Assembly (NCBI RefSeq): GCF_000001735.4
Contig: NC_003070.9
Coordinates: 5,704,001-5,768,000, forward strand
Direction of reading: 5' to 3'
DNA length: 64,000 nucleotides
Origin: Arabidopsis thaliana
Taxonomy: Eukaryota > Streptophyta > Magnoliopsida > Brassicales > Brassicaceae
Shown here: positions 47,501 through 56,792 of the stretch, piece by piece
Layout: every line of letters begins with the position of its first letter
Position numbering within the stretch: position 1 is the stretch's first letter
Notes under the pieces: model-generated
The model's input: the letters and a program-made list of their open reading frames with translations, nothing else
The model's database searches: none
Told to the model about the DNA's origin: nothing
Made by a program: the position numbers and the translations under genes

Positions 47501-50500
47501 AATAAGCTGCTGCCTACCTGCTGTAAAACATGTCTAACTCCGGAAGAAACAAATAGGAGGTGAGAAGTTTGAGAGCAGAGAAACTTCAACCCACAAGACA
47601 GACCTCTGGTATTTGAAACGTGTTCCAGCATAGACTTTCCAAACTGCCTTACATTCTGTTAACAAAACAACACTAGCAACATGGTCAACTTTATACACAA
47701 TTAAACCAGAACAGAGAGTAATAAATATCAAGTATGCATCTCTTATGATGGAACCAAGCAATCATTACAGGTCGTTACGTACGTCATCTGGGTCTGAAAG
47801 AGAAAGGATGAACGTTTCGCCCATCTCTGGTACCCAGGTCCACTGTTTTCGACACTCGTCACCAATTTGTACCAGATAACAAGTGGTCAATCTACAAATC
47901 AAAAACCCAAAAGCCTCATTATCATAAAGCGTAATAGAAAACTTAGCAGCTTTCCTACCAGGCTACCACAACAGTCAAATGGAAAAGTACCTCTTTAATG
48001 TTCGTATCAATGTAAGACACATCTTTGATACTGTCACTGAGTTTTTAGACTCCTTTCCTGGCCCCCCGTCATCAGATCCTGTTGCTACCTTCCATCCAAG
48101 CGTGCCTTTGATTTCAACAGCAGAAGATGAAAGCCAAGTTTCTATATCAACTGTCATTTCATCATTCTTTTCAGATTCCACTAAACAAAAACGTGATCGA
48201 GACCAAAAGACTGCTTGGGATAGCGATACTGGAAGGTTTAGAAAATTTGTATTTGTAAGAGTAGTAATCCACAGCATCGGAATGCACATCCACTCTTTAC
48301 ATTCCCCAAGAGTAATTTTGCTCTGCTGGGTAAAGTCACTCCAGGAACGATCACTTACATCTTCAGTAGTATGGGAAAAGGGGAGATTACTGTCATCGTC
48401 GTCATATTGAATCTCATAGCCCATAAATTTACCAGTATTATTACGTAGCAACGAAGCTAGTAAGGCTGTTGCATCAGATACCAGGATAGCTTGGACAAGA
48501 TCAATGGCAGGTTGTCGCAATGAAATATGAAGTGAAGAATCTTTATACGATGACACAAGAGATGGGCCCCTGTCAAATCAGTTGACTTTCATGAATTCTA
48601 TGAGAAAACTTACTGTCCTTATCTAACATCCAAAAAATTTATGCCAAAACATACACCAAACACAGCATTCAAAACATGAAAGTTATCTATCTTGACATGC
48701 TGCACGCAGATCCCAGTGAACTTGATGTATTCTCCACATAGGACTGTCAAAATAACTGGCATCCATGTAAAGCTAACATGCAAGTTGCAGGGAGAAAGAA
48801 ACGATAACAACTACAAAAATTTAGATATGAAACTAGAACCATCTTACTTAATATCATTCATGTCATGTAAAATGTATTTGATAGAAATTCAAAACCAAGG
48901 ATGGAAGAAAAGCCAATTCCTCAAGTAAGTAACAGACGCAACAAACAGATGCAAAACAACAGATAGGCCCAGTTGTACTAACCACATGTGAGCACACTCA
49001 AAGGGAGGGCAAGGTGGGTTCATCTTGTATCCTCTGAGTACAATAAGAAGAGCAATCTGAAGATAAAATTAAAAAGCTAGGTGAAGATATGAAGATAAAG
49101 GAGCTTCATTCCAAGATAAAAAAAATGCTGCAGATGTGTCTTAGTGAGGAAGAACTAGAACTACCTTGTGGCCAATTCTTCTTGCTAAAAGGCTGAAGTT
49201 ACTGCTAACTGGGACCTGATGAAGGAGAAAGTAGAGAAAGTGCCTGCGTTGCTTTTCATGCTCACCATCTCGCAAAGCCTCAAGGGACTGGACAAAACAG
49301 GATATGCATAATATGGCAATGTAAGTAAAATGAAATCATGTTAATCTCATTGGCGAAATCATATATGTAAGAGAGAAACTAATGCAAGCTTGCCTGTAAT
49401 AGTGGCTGGAAAAGATCAAAAATGGCTTTGTGGATCTTCTCAGATTTTGTATGGAAACACTGACCCAACAATGTGTTACGCATCACACTTGGGGACAAGG
49501 TAGCCCTAAGCCAGAGCTTACAACCTTTCATCATATGAATGTGTCAACTAACAGAATATATATCTTCAAGATAAACTGGCTACTTTATAAAACGACAATA
49601 GTTACCATACCAAGTGTCTTAAATAGCTCTTTTAGGCAATTAACAGCCAGCGAAAATTCAGGTGAATCACCACTTATGTGATTCAACACTGTATCGACAA
49701 AAATGGGATAAGGCTCTAATATCCCCTCTTCAAAAGCAGGGCCTTCTAAGAACTCAAGCCTTTAAGAAGCAAGAAATATTAAGGAATCAGCAACTCAAGA
49801 AAAATATTGAAAAACGGTAAAAGGAAGAAAAACTATACGGGGAGAATTAGTCACTAACTCTTACAGTGATGTCATCCCAAGCCATATAGATGAGCGGTCT
49901 AGATATATCCTTGGTCTCGGTTCCTGAGACGCGGAAGGCAGTCCCTCCATCTCCAGAATTCCAATGAATTTCTTGAGCAATGGCTGGAGGCGCTCTAACT
50001 GGGTTGCTGACCTGCCATGATAGCAGATAATATCATACATGGTTTCATACGCACTACAGATAGTCTTGATAACAGAGTTAGCTATTAATTTACTTAGTTG
50101 CTGTATGAAAAAGGAAAATACCTCAACTTTCCCATGGCCCTTGCCAAGCGATAACCAATTACACGCACCCTTCTATTGAGAAAAAGGAGTGCATACACAC
50201 CCTAAACAGAATGAAATATGAGAAAACACCAAGTCAGATAGATTCAGTTTAGTAGGAAACACAAGAAGCTCTCCTCTGGTATTAACATACCGGAAATTCT
50301 TGATTCTCAGCAAACGCAAGCTCGTGTATGTTGTCGATTGACTCAATAAATTTCTCAAACTCAGTGCATAAGGACATATCATCAAAGAAGAATGGAAACA
50401 TCAAAACCTGACACCAAAATAAAGGCTCATAAGTTACTATTTACTAGATGCCAATCCCATGATGCAAAGAAATGACATGACATGAGGATTCAAAATGAAT

Positions 50501-51263
50501 AGAAAAATACAGATCATCAGAGTCAGTCGGTAACGCAAATGATTCATCAGTGAAAAGAACAATCCAGTAATTATTTTAAGTGAAATGAAAAAGCACATAT
50601 ACTACAATACCTCGTACATAACACTAACAACTTCAGCATGATGATGATCTGGATCATATGTTCCTTTTTCTATTTTCAAATTGATCTCTTGCAAGTGCCT
50701 CGTCACCCTTTCCTCATCAAGTTTCCGCAACACAACAAGTAATGGACCAACAGAAGAGCACTCATACTCTTTTTCATACATCTCTTGAGTCTGATGGTGC
50801 TGACAAATGCATTGCGCACAAAGCCGCATCTCTTCAGAGATTCTCTTCCACAAGACCTTGAGAGGTGAATCAACTCTATCATCTTTGAAGTAATTGTAGA
50901 AAGTCTCTATAAGAGGTCCCATTATATCCCCGTGCCCACACCAAATATGAGTATCTTTCGGCAACGATATCAATAAAGTGAATGCATCCGTAAACCTAAA
51001 AGAAGATGTAAAACAAAAACAGTCAGCTAGAGCTGAAATCCGAGCAATGTAATAACTAAATTTTGTCTGATGATTTTCTGATTTCAGTCGATTTAACAGT
51101 GAACTATTCAGAGCAAAGAGAGATATAGAAGGAACCATTGTTCTTTGCGCTGATTAAGACGCCGAACTGCTGAAGGATCAGAATCGTCATTCTCCTCTTC
51201 GTCTTCCTCGATTCTCCTCCACCGGTTCAAGAGCTCTCCACTTGGGGAGACTTTACTCAACAT
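41523..51263 (-). CDS. Sen1/senataxin-like SF1B helicase, very large
   Basis: About 23 minus-strand exons give about 2,260 residues in my model, one of the largest proteins here. The first two thirds lack clear motifs and resemble the helical N-terminal region of Sen1/senataxin. The helicase core lies in exons 45006-44604 through 42707-41659. Walker A GPPGTGKT (about residue 1452) is split by an intron, and VLICAQSNAAVDELV is motif Ia. It continues with FDAVVIDEAAQ (motif II), VGDPKQLPATVLS (III), LTQQYRMHPEI (IV), NTVDGFQGKEVDILVLSTVR (V) and RRMNVALTRAKLSLWV (VI). The C-terminal 350 residues are Lys/Ser/Glu-rich, probably disordered. Sen1 proteins unwind RNA-DNA hybrids in transcription termination; that role is inferred. 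The intron at 49393-49288 starts with GC. Other exon limits include 51263-51136, 50995-50611, 48569-47991 and 46446-45275. From memory this is AT1G16800. Confidence 0.9.
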
Positions 51264-52149
51264 TTTACTCTCAATTTCAACAACGGGGGAATAAAAAAAT
51301 CTAACAGAAGGCGTAGTCAAGAGTTCCGGCGACGGGAATTAGGGTTTCCGAAGTAGAGAGGAAGGAAACGAGGAGAACCAATTTGAAATGCCTTAATTCG
51401 AATTCCTGGGTCTCGCTCGTTACACAAATTCTTCGATTTTGAGAGGAAAACCAATTTTCAAAGCCCTTACTGTTTGTTAGTGGGGAGAAAAAAGCGAGCG
51501 CAGTATAAAAGGACACGATGTCGTTTTATACTAGGGGAAAAAACCATATTGGGCCCTATTGGGCTTTCCTAGATGGAAAATTTCAAAATAGTCCTATTAC
51601 TTTCTCTTTAAAATTGTAAAAAAAAATATCCTCTCTCTTGTTCTTTCTCGCGTTCTGCTCTCTCGATTTCAGGTGATTGATTTGATTAGGGTTCGAGTTT
51701 TAGCTCAATTCATTGCTTCTGCGTCAATTATTAGGCTTCTAGATTTCTGTTTTTTTTTCTCTATATGGTAATCATGAAGTGTATGCTTTGCAACTATCGA
51801 TTTTCGGTTGATTATTAGGGTATACATACACTATAGATCTACTACGCCTCGTTTACTAATTATGTGGGTTATGTGATGGCTCTTTACTTTTTTGATTGAT
51901 AAGCTTGATTCGTGTTCAAGTCCTAGTTCTAGGATCTCTTGTCATACACAAAGGAAAGAAAGAAAGAGTTAGAGATTTTGGAACCTTTCAAAGAATTTTG
52001 ATTATATGTATACTGATGATATGTGCTCTCCGTTTGCTAAGTCGGTTGGTAGTTTTGCTTATCAGTGTTTCGAGAAATCACCAATTCTCAAGCTTTCTAA
52101 CTTGAATGTATGTTTTGTGTGGTACTTTGTTCTGACTAGCAGCCAAGAG
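51264..52149. promoter_or_regulatory. Divergent promoter between Sen1-like and FAM32A-like genes
   Basis: The region holds the helicase leader and the transcribed 5' part of the FAM32A-like gene. GGGCCCTATTGGGCTTT at about 51552-51568 contains site II-like words in the middle. A probable leader intron of the plus-strand gene ends at an AGCAG acceptor just before 52143. An in-frame ATG at 51320 would lengthen the helicase by 19 residues. Confidence 0.45.
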
Positions 52150-52694
52150 ATGTCGGCATACGACAATGTTATTGGTGGGAAGCTAAAGCTAAAAGGGAAG
52201 GCTTTGGATGTGAAAGCAGGTGGAGTAAAGAAGAAGAAGAAACATAAGAGACAGGAAGAACAAGCTCTTAAAATTACTGATCATGAACTCATAGAAGGTA
52301 AGAAACAACAGCTCTCTTCTCATAACCATAACTAATCTGTTCATCAACATTCATCGACAAAGGAGAGTCAATTAATTGTTGTTTGGCTATTTTGGGTTTG
52401 GGTATAGGAGAAAGCACTGAAGCATTGGGTAAATTGATTGAAGGAGAAGAAGGAGATGAAGAAATGAACAGGAGTGAAAAGGCAAGCGAGGATGCGAAGT
52501 TGCAGCAGCAGCTCGATGATGATGATCACTTAACGCCAGCAGAAAGGCGATACATAGAGCAGAAACAAAGATTGGATGTGCAGAAGCTAGCTAAGGAAGC
52601 GAACAAGTCTCACCGTAACAGGATTGAGGATTTCAATCAGTATCTGGCTAACATGAGTGAGCACTACGATATCCCTAAAGTCGGACCTGGTTAA
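52150..52694 (+). CDS. FAM32A-like nuclear protein (DUF1754 type)
   Basis: Two exons (52150-52297 and 52408-52694) join in phase to 144 residues. The start MSAYDNVIGGKLKLKGKALD is the conserved N-terminus of FAM32A proteins. A Lys-rich run follows (VKKKKKHKR), then an acidic stretch (EEGDEEMNRSEKASED). The C-terminal helix LTPAERRYIEQKQRLDVQKL runs into the signature HRNRIEDFNQYLANMSEHYDIPKVGPG. In human spliceosome structures FAM32A sits in the step II complex and contacts the 5' exon. The same role is only inferred for plants. From memory this is AT1G16810. Confidence 0.9.
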
Positions 52695-53089
52695 TATAAT
52701 TCTTTCTTGTCTTTGTTTTACTCTGCTTATCTATTTTGCATCGTTAAACGACTACTTTGGATGTCTGTTATGTTTAGTCCCTTTAACTTTTGAATGATGT
52801 GATCGCAAATCTGTAATGTCAAAAACACATTTTCTTGGAATATTTCTTCTGCATTTCTCAACTTCTTTAAAAAAATTGTGAGAATATTTAACCTTTTTGA
52901 ACCTTGTCGTAAGAGTTAATATTCCTTTTGTCTGTACACCAACAAATAAATGAAATCATGAAGAGAGGAAGCGAGAACATATATCACAACAACCACTTAT
53001 TTCTTTCGGGCTCAAAACCTGGATTCATGGACTCATCATTACCCCACTGTGATGATGCTCGATGCTCGAATACTTCCGATTTCTGAAAA
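52695..53089. other. Convergent 3' flank
   Basis: 3' UTR of the FAM32A-like gene and AT-rich flank leading into the V-ATPase A remnant. Nothing else is recognised. Confidence 0.45.
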
Positions 53090-54240
53090 CTGCTTGCTTC
53101 TCGAGTTCCATCTTCCAAGGCGCGTTCTCCAGAAGTCAGATCATTATTACAGTTTCTTGAATTTGGCTACAAGTGTATCTTCTCCCTCAGCTGGATCTTC
53201 AAACTTCTGAAACCTAAAATAACCAAAACTCTAAGTTTAGATCTTGATTTCTTTTCTAAACAAAATCTAACCGAGAAAACAGCTTCATCAGTAGAAGATT
53301 TGCTTACACTAAGCGGTAGAAAAGATCTCCCAAGCGATGTTTGATGAGAGTGTAAGTAACCGTCTGAGCCATCCACTCCAGCTGCTCTGTCAATAGCCTG
53401 TGTTATCGATCACAAATATACAAAGTTTTCAAAAACCAAAAGAAACACGCAAAAAAAGGTTGATAACTCAAGATCGATACCTGATTGGCCAAGTTGTAGA
53501 AATGAATAATGTTACGCATCATCCACACGGATTTGTAGGAAGGGGAGAATTTGTCATAGCTGTCACATTCTATCAGAAGTAAACAGTTAATTTACTCAAG
53601 TTATATTCCCCATTGCATCATGAGGAAGGGCGACATGGTGTGTCGTCAGCGTATTCTCAAAGACAGTCATACATTTCAAAATTTGACTATCAGAAAAGAC
53701 TATAGCTTTGCAGTAGTCTCCAAAGGCCTTTATGTTATTAACAGAATACTCTCTAGCAATAGTGAGAAGCTAGAATCTCTAACTTGTTATGTTATTTCCA
53801 ATCTAAAACTCTAAAATTCCAACTGAACCTGATTCCATCAAAAGATATTTCCCAATATTCCTGATCCAAGCTCCACTGATAGTGGCTAGCAGAAATATAT
53901 AAATTAGCTACAAACCAAACCAAATCATCTCAAGACAAAAGCCAACACAAACCTTGTTTGTTCGAAACCTACATTCTGATACACTCATGTAATTCCATTC
54001 TGATTTCGAAATATTGATTCCACCGGACAAAAAATTGTCAAACAAGTGAGAATCGACAAAGCATAAATTCGCAAACCAGGGGAAGAATCAACAGATTCAG
54101 TCTTACAAATTTAGTTATCCGGCCAAAATTAGATCACAAATAGGAACATCCTTCAAAAAAAAATTAGATAGAGAGCAAATCAGACCTTGCGAATGTAGCC
54201 ATAGTAGCTCTCCTTCTCAAACAAATGACAGAGTTTATAT
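53090..54240 (-). pseudogene. Broken, internally deleted copy of V-ATPase catalytic subunit A
   Basis: Read on the minus strand. A fragment at 54235-54186 encodes EKESYYGYIRK and ends at a donor, matching the end of the first coding exon of VHA-A. After about 600 non-coding bases come three exons from the end of the same gene: 53569-53481 (SYDKFSPSYKSVWMMRNIIH), 53397-53308 (AIDRAAGVDG, then out of frame TYTLIKHRLGDLFYRL) and from 53213 (QKFEDPAEGEDTLVAKFKKL). The middle of the protein, with the nucleotide-binding P-loop, is absent. One apparent base insertion follows AAGVDG. A second after FKKL makes a stop at 53149-53147, with NDLTSGERALEDGTRE continuing in another frame. Introns are retained, so it arose by DNA duplication and not by retroposition. 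From memory AT1G16820 is annotated here as V-ATPase-related. Confidence 0.85.
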
Positions 54241-54309
54241 TTTGAAGGAGGAGGATGATCTAATTCTAAGAGTTACAAGAGCTCGTACATTCAATTTGGT
54301 TTTTATAAA

Positions 54310-54320
54310 GTCCCACATCG
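54310..54320 (+). promoter_or_regulatory. snRNA upstream sequence element (USE)
   Basis: GTCCCACATCG matches the plant snRNA USE consensus RTCCCACATCG exactly. It lies at about -78 to -68 from the U2 start, the usual place, and is required for plant snRNA transcription. Confidence 0.95.
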
Positions 54321-54352
54321 CTAGTTTAAGAAACACTCGCTCTACCACGTTT

Positions 54353-54360
54353 GATATAAA
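54353..54360 (+). promoter_or_regulatory. TATA element of the U2 gene
   Basis: GATATAAA lies about 30 bases before the U2 start. The gap of about 33 bases between the USE and this TATA box is the spacing that selects RNA polymerase II (U6-type Pol III genes have about ten bases less). Confidence 0.85.
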
Positions 54361-54387
54361 ACACACTTCGTATCCATATCGCAACTC

Positions 54388-54582
54388 ATACCTTTCTCGG
54401 CCTTTTGGCTAAGATCAAGTGTAGTATCTGTTCTTATCAGTTTAATATCTGATATGTGGGCCATCGGCCCACACGATATTAACTCTATTTTTTAAGGGAG
54501 AAAGCCCACTAAGATAGCTTGCTATCTGGGCTTTCGCGAGTCGCCCATGCGTTGCACTACTGCACGGGCCGGCTCAACCCGC
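54388..54582 (+). ncRNA. U2 spliceosomal snRNA
   Basis: Begins ATACCTTTCTCGGCCTTTTG, the near-universal U2 5' end. GTGTAGTATCTGTTC contains the branch-point recognition sequence, and TCAGTTTAATATCTGAT forms stem-loop II. CTATTTTTTAAGG is a plausible Sm site. The 3' half shows two strong hairpins: AAAGCCCA...TGGGCTTT enclosing ATAGCTTGCTAT, and CCATGCGTTGCACTACTGCACGG. The length of about 195 is normal. U2 pairs with the intron branch site during splicing. The promoter and 3' box are intact, so this looks like a functional copy. Confidence 0.96.
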
Positions 54583-54596
54583 CAATTTCAGTGAAA
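54583..54596 (+). terminator. snRNA 3' box
   Basis: CAATTTCAGTGAAA fits the plant snRNA 3'-end formation signal CA(N)3-10AGTNNAA, placed directly after the U2 coding sequence. Confidence 0.75.
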
Positions 54597-54876
54597 ATTT
54601 CTTTTATGTCAAATACATATAAATTTTTAAATAAGCTATATCGAACTAAATATTGAGGCTTGAAGCCTTGAACCAATCAAAACCATTAACAATATCTAAT
54701 TACGAAATTGCTGGGTTTCCAAACTGACCAAGAATTTGGTTTGTTTCTTAATAAGCCAAAGGCAAAATCGATTCTGAACCAAACAAACCAGCAATTGGAA
54801 TCCAAACCGAAACTCTTGGGAAGTTTCATCTGAAAGAAAATGTCGGAACCAAAAATTCAAGAGAGAAGAAGAAGAG

Positions 54877-56340
54877 ATGGGGGAAATGGGAAAGGCGATA
54901 GGATTGCTGATAAGCGGGACGCTTGTGTATCACCATTGCGCTAATCGCAACGCGACTCTTCTCTCGCTCATCTCCGACGTTCTCATCGTTCTCTTATCTT
55001 CACTCGCCATTCTCGGCCTTCTTTTTCGTCACCTCAATGTCTCGTAAGTTTCTCTAATTTCCTCCTTAAATTTTCTTTCTTTGAGTGTTGGGCTTTCTGT
55101 TACATCTCCCATTTGCCGATCTAAGGTTACAAATTGAGAAATTCTTTGTTTGGCTGTTTGATCTGTTCAGAATTCAAAATGAGTGAGCTTTTTGTTGTGT
55201 TTAGTTTTCACATAATCGTGTGAATTGTTGTTGTGATGCTACTAGCTAGTTTCAACGTGTTTACGACATGAAAAGGTTTTATTTTGCTTGCCTTTGCTTT
55301 TGGTTTCAACATAAGGAACTAGGAACCATAAAAGTGTGATTTGATTCGATGATATAAACGGTTTAAATTTACTCTTGCATTCTTAAAAGTCACATTATCT
55401 ACAAAGCTCAATCTTTTGTTTCTTTGAATGTAACAGCTTTTGATCTTCATGACCATGAGCGTTGGGGAAAAAGTTGTGTTTTTCAACTGTGTATTTCTCA
55501 TCATTCTATCATTTTCATCCCTCTTCTCTGATCAATGCAGAAATTACCAGCGTTATTAGTATAATTGATTTGATGATTCACTGTTTGAAATACTCTTGCA
55601 GTCTTTATAGGGTCACATGATTTAACAAAGTAGTAACTTTTGTGTGAAGGGTACCTGTGGATCCATTAGAGTGGCAAATATCACAAGACACAGCCTGTAA
55701 CATTGTGGCGCGCTTAGCTAATACTGTTGGAGCAGCTGAATCCGTTCTGCGGGTTGCAGCAACAGGACATGACAAGAGGCTCTTTGTTAAGGCAAGTGCA
55801 TTCTGGTTTCTTCCTTGTTTGCATTACAAGAGGTAGTTTCTTCGATCACCCGGTGCGGTGCCTGCATGAATAGGAAATGTGTATAACAACATTCAAGCAT
55901 TTATTGATGAAGACAAAGATGGTTAAGACCATTGACTGAAATTCCACAGAACCTGTCAGTTGTGGTTTTAGCCAATTACCACTCCGATGCAATGCAGTTC
56001 TCTGGTTTTATGCTTGGTGGCAGAATTCTAAACTGAACTTTTTTTATCTTCGCCTGTTTCTGTCTCTCAGGTTGTGATCTGTCTTTACTTCTTGGCAGCT
56101 CTAGGACGAATCATATCGGGTGTGACCATTGCCTATGCAGGTAAAAGCACAATGGTTCGCTCTTAAGTCTTAACCATAATATGGAATGATGCTTTCGATA
56201 TTTAGTGTAGGATACTTTTTCTGACACTGTTAATTCTTCTGTGTACAACAGGACTATGTTTGTTCTGTCTCTCCATGCTTTTTCGGAGTTCAATTAGAAA
56301 CTCCGTATTGAACCGAAGAAACGGAGAGATTTTGGATTGA
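54877..56340 (+). CDS. Short reticulon-family protein
   Basis: Four exons (54877-55043, 55650-55791, 56071-56140, 56252-56340) give 155 residues. The first hydrophobic hairpin is LLSLISDVLIVLLSSLAILG followed by LLF. A hydrophilic loop comes next (VDPLEWQISQDTACNIVARL), then a second hydrophobic region (VVICLYFLAALGRIISGVTI, LCLFCLSMLF) and a short polar tail. This double-hairpin layout is that of reticulons, which insert in the ER membrane and bend it into tubules. The second intron begins with GC (AAG|GCAAGT) and using it keeps the family reading frame. The start is the second ATG: an earlier one at 54840 opens an out-of-frame overlapping uORF. From memory this is AT1G16825. Confidence 0.85.
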
Positions 56341-56792
56341 GAAACACCTTCAGAGTTGTAATACACAATTTGCCTAAACGTGTTATATTCTTTGTCCTCT
56401 TTCCACCTTTACATGTTCATAGCTTTGGATAGTTGTAATAATGCTTTCAGTTCCTAAATGTAGAAATATTAATCATAGTTAATCTTTTCTAAGGAAATGA
56501 ATATCTAGCAAATTAAATGAACAGCAGAACCTAAAACCGGAGTGTACCGATACCTAAAGAACCGAACCGAGTTCGGTATAGTCATCCCTTATTGAATCCA
56601 CCGCAAATTCTCCTAAATCTTCGAACCAAACCAAAAACCCTTTCGCCGTTTCTTGCTTTCACTAACCTCGCCGGCGTTGTTCCCTTTCCATGTCACAAAC
56701 TTTGTCCTCGATCTCAGCTGGGTTTCCCATAAAAGTTCTCTCTTTCCCGAGAAACCCCGTTTCATGGTTAGGATCTTAGCGTCACGAGTAAG
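56341..56792. other. Intergenic: reticulon 3' UTR and PPR promoter
   Basis: AT-rich 3' flank followed by a short leader. A CCGAACCGAGTTCGGTA stretch at 56563-56579 could form a small hairpin. No gene is seen. Confidence 0.45.

Noticed and set aside
48692..48928. 78-codon plus-strand frame inside an intron of the Sen1-like gene
   Set aside because: Low complexity, no conserved motif and no splice context. Treated as chance.
54840..54842. ATG at 54840 as the reticulon start
   Set aside because: It is out of frame with the hydrophobic hairpin sequence. The ATG at 54877 gives the protein whose four exons join in phase.
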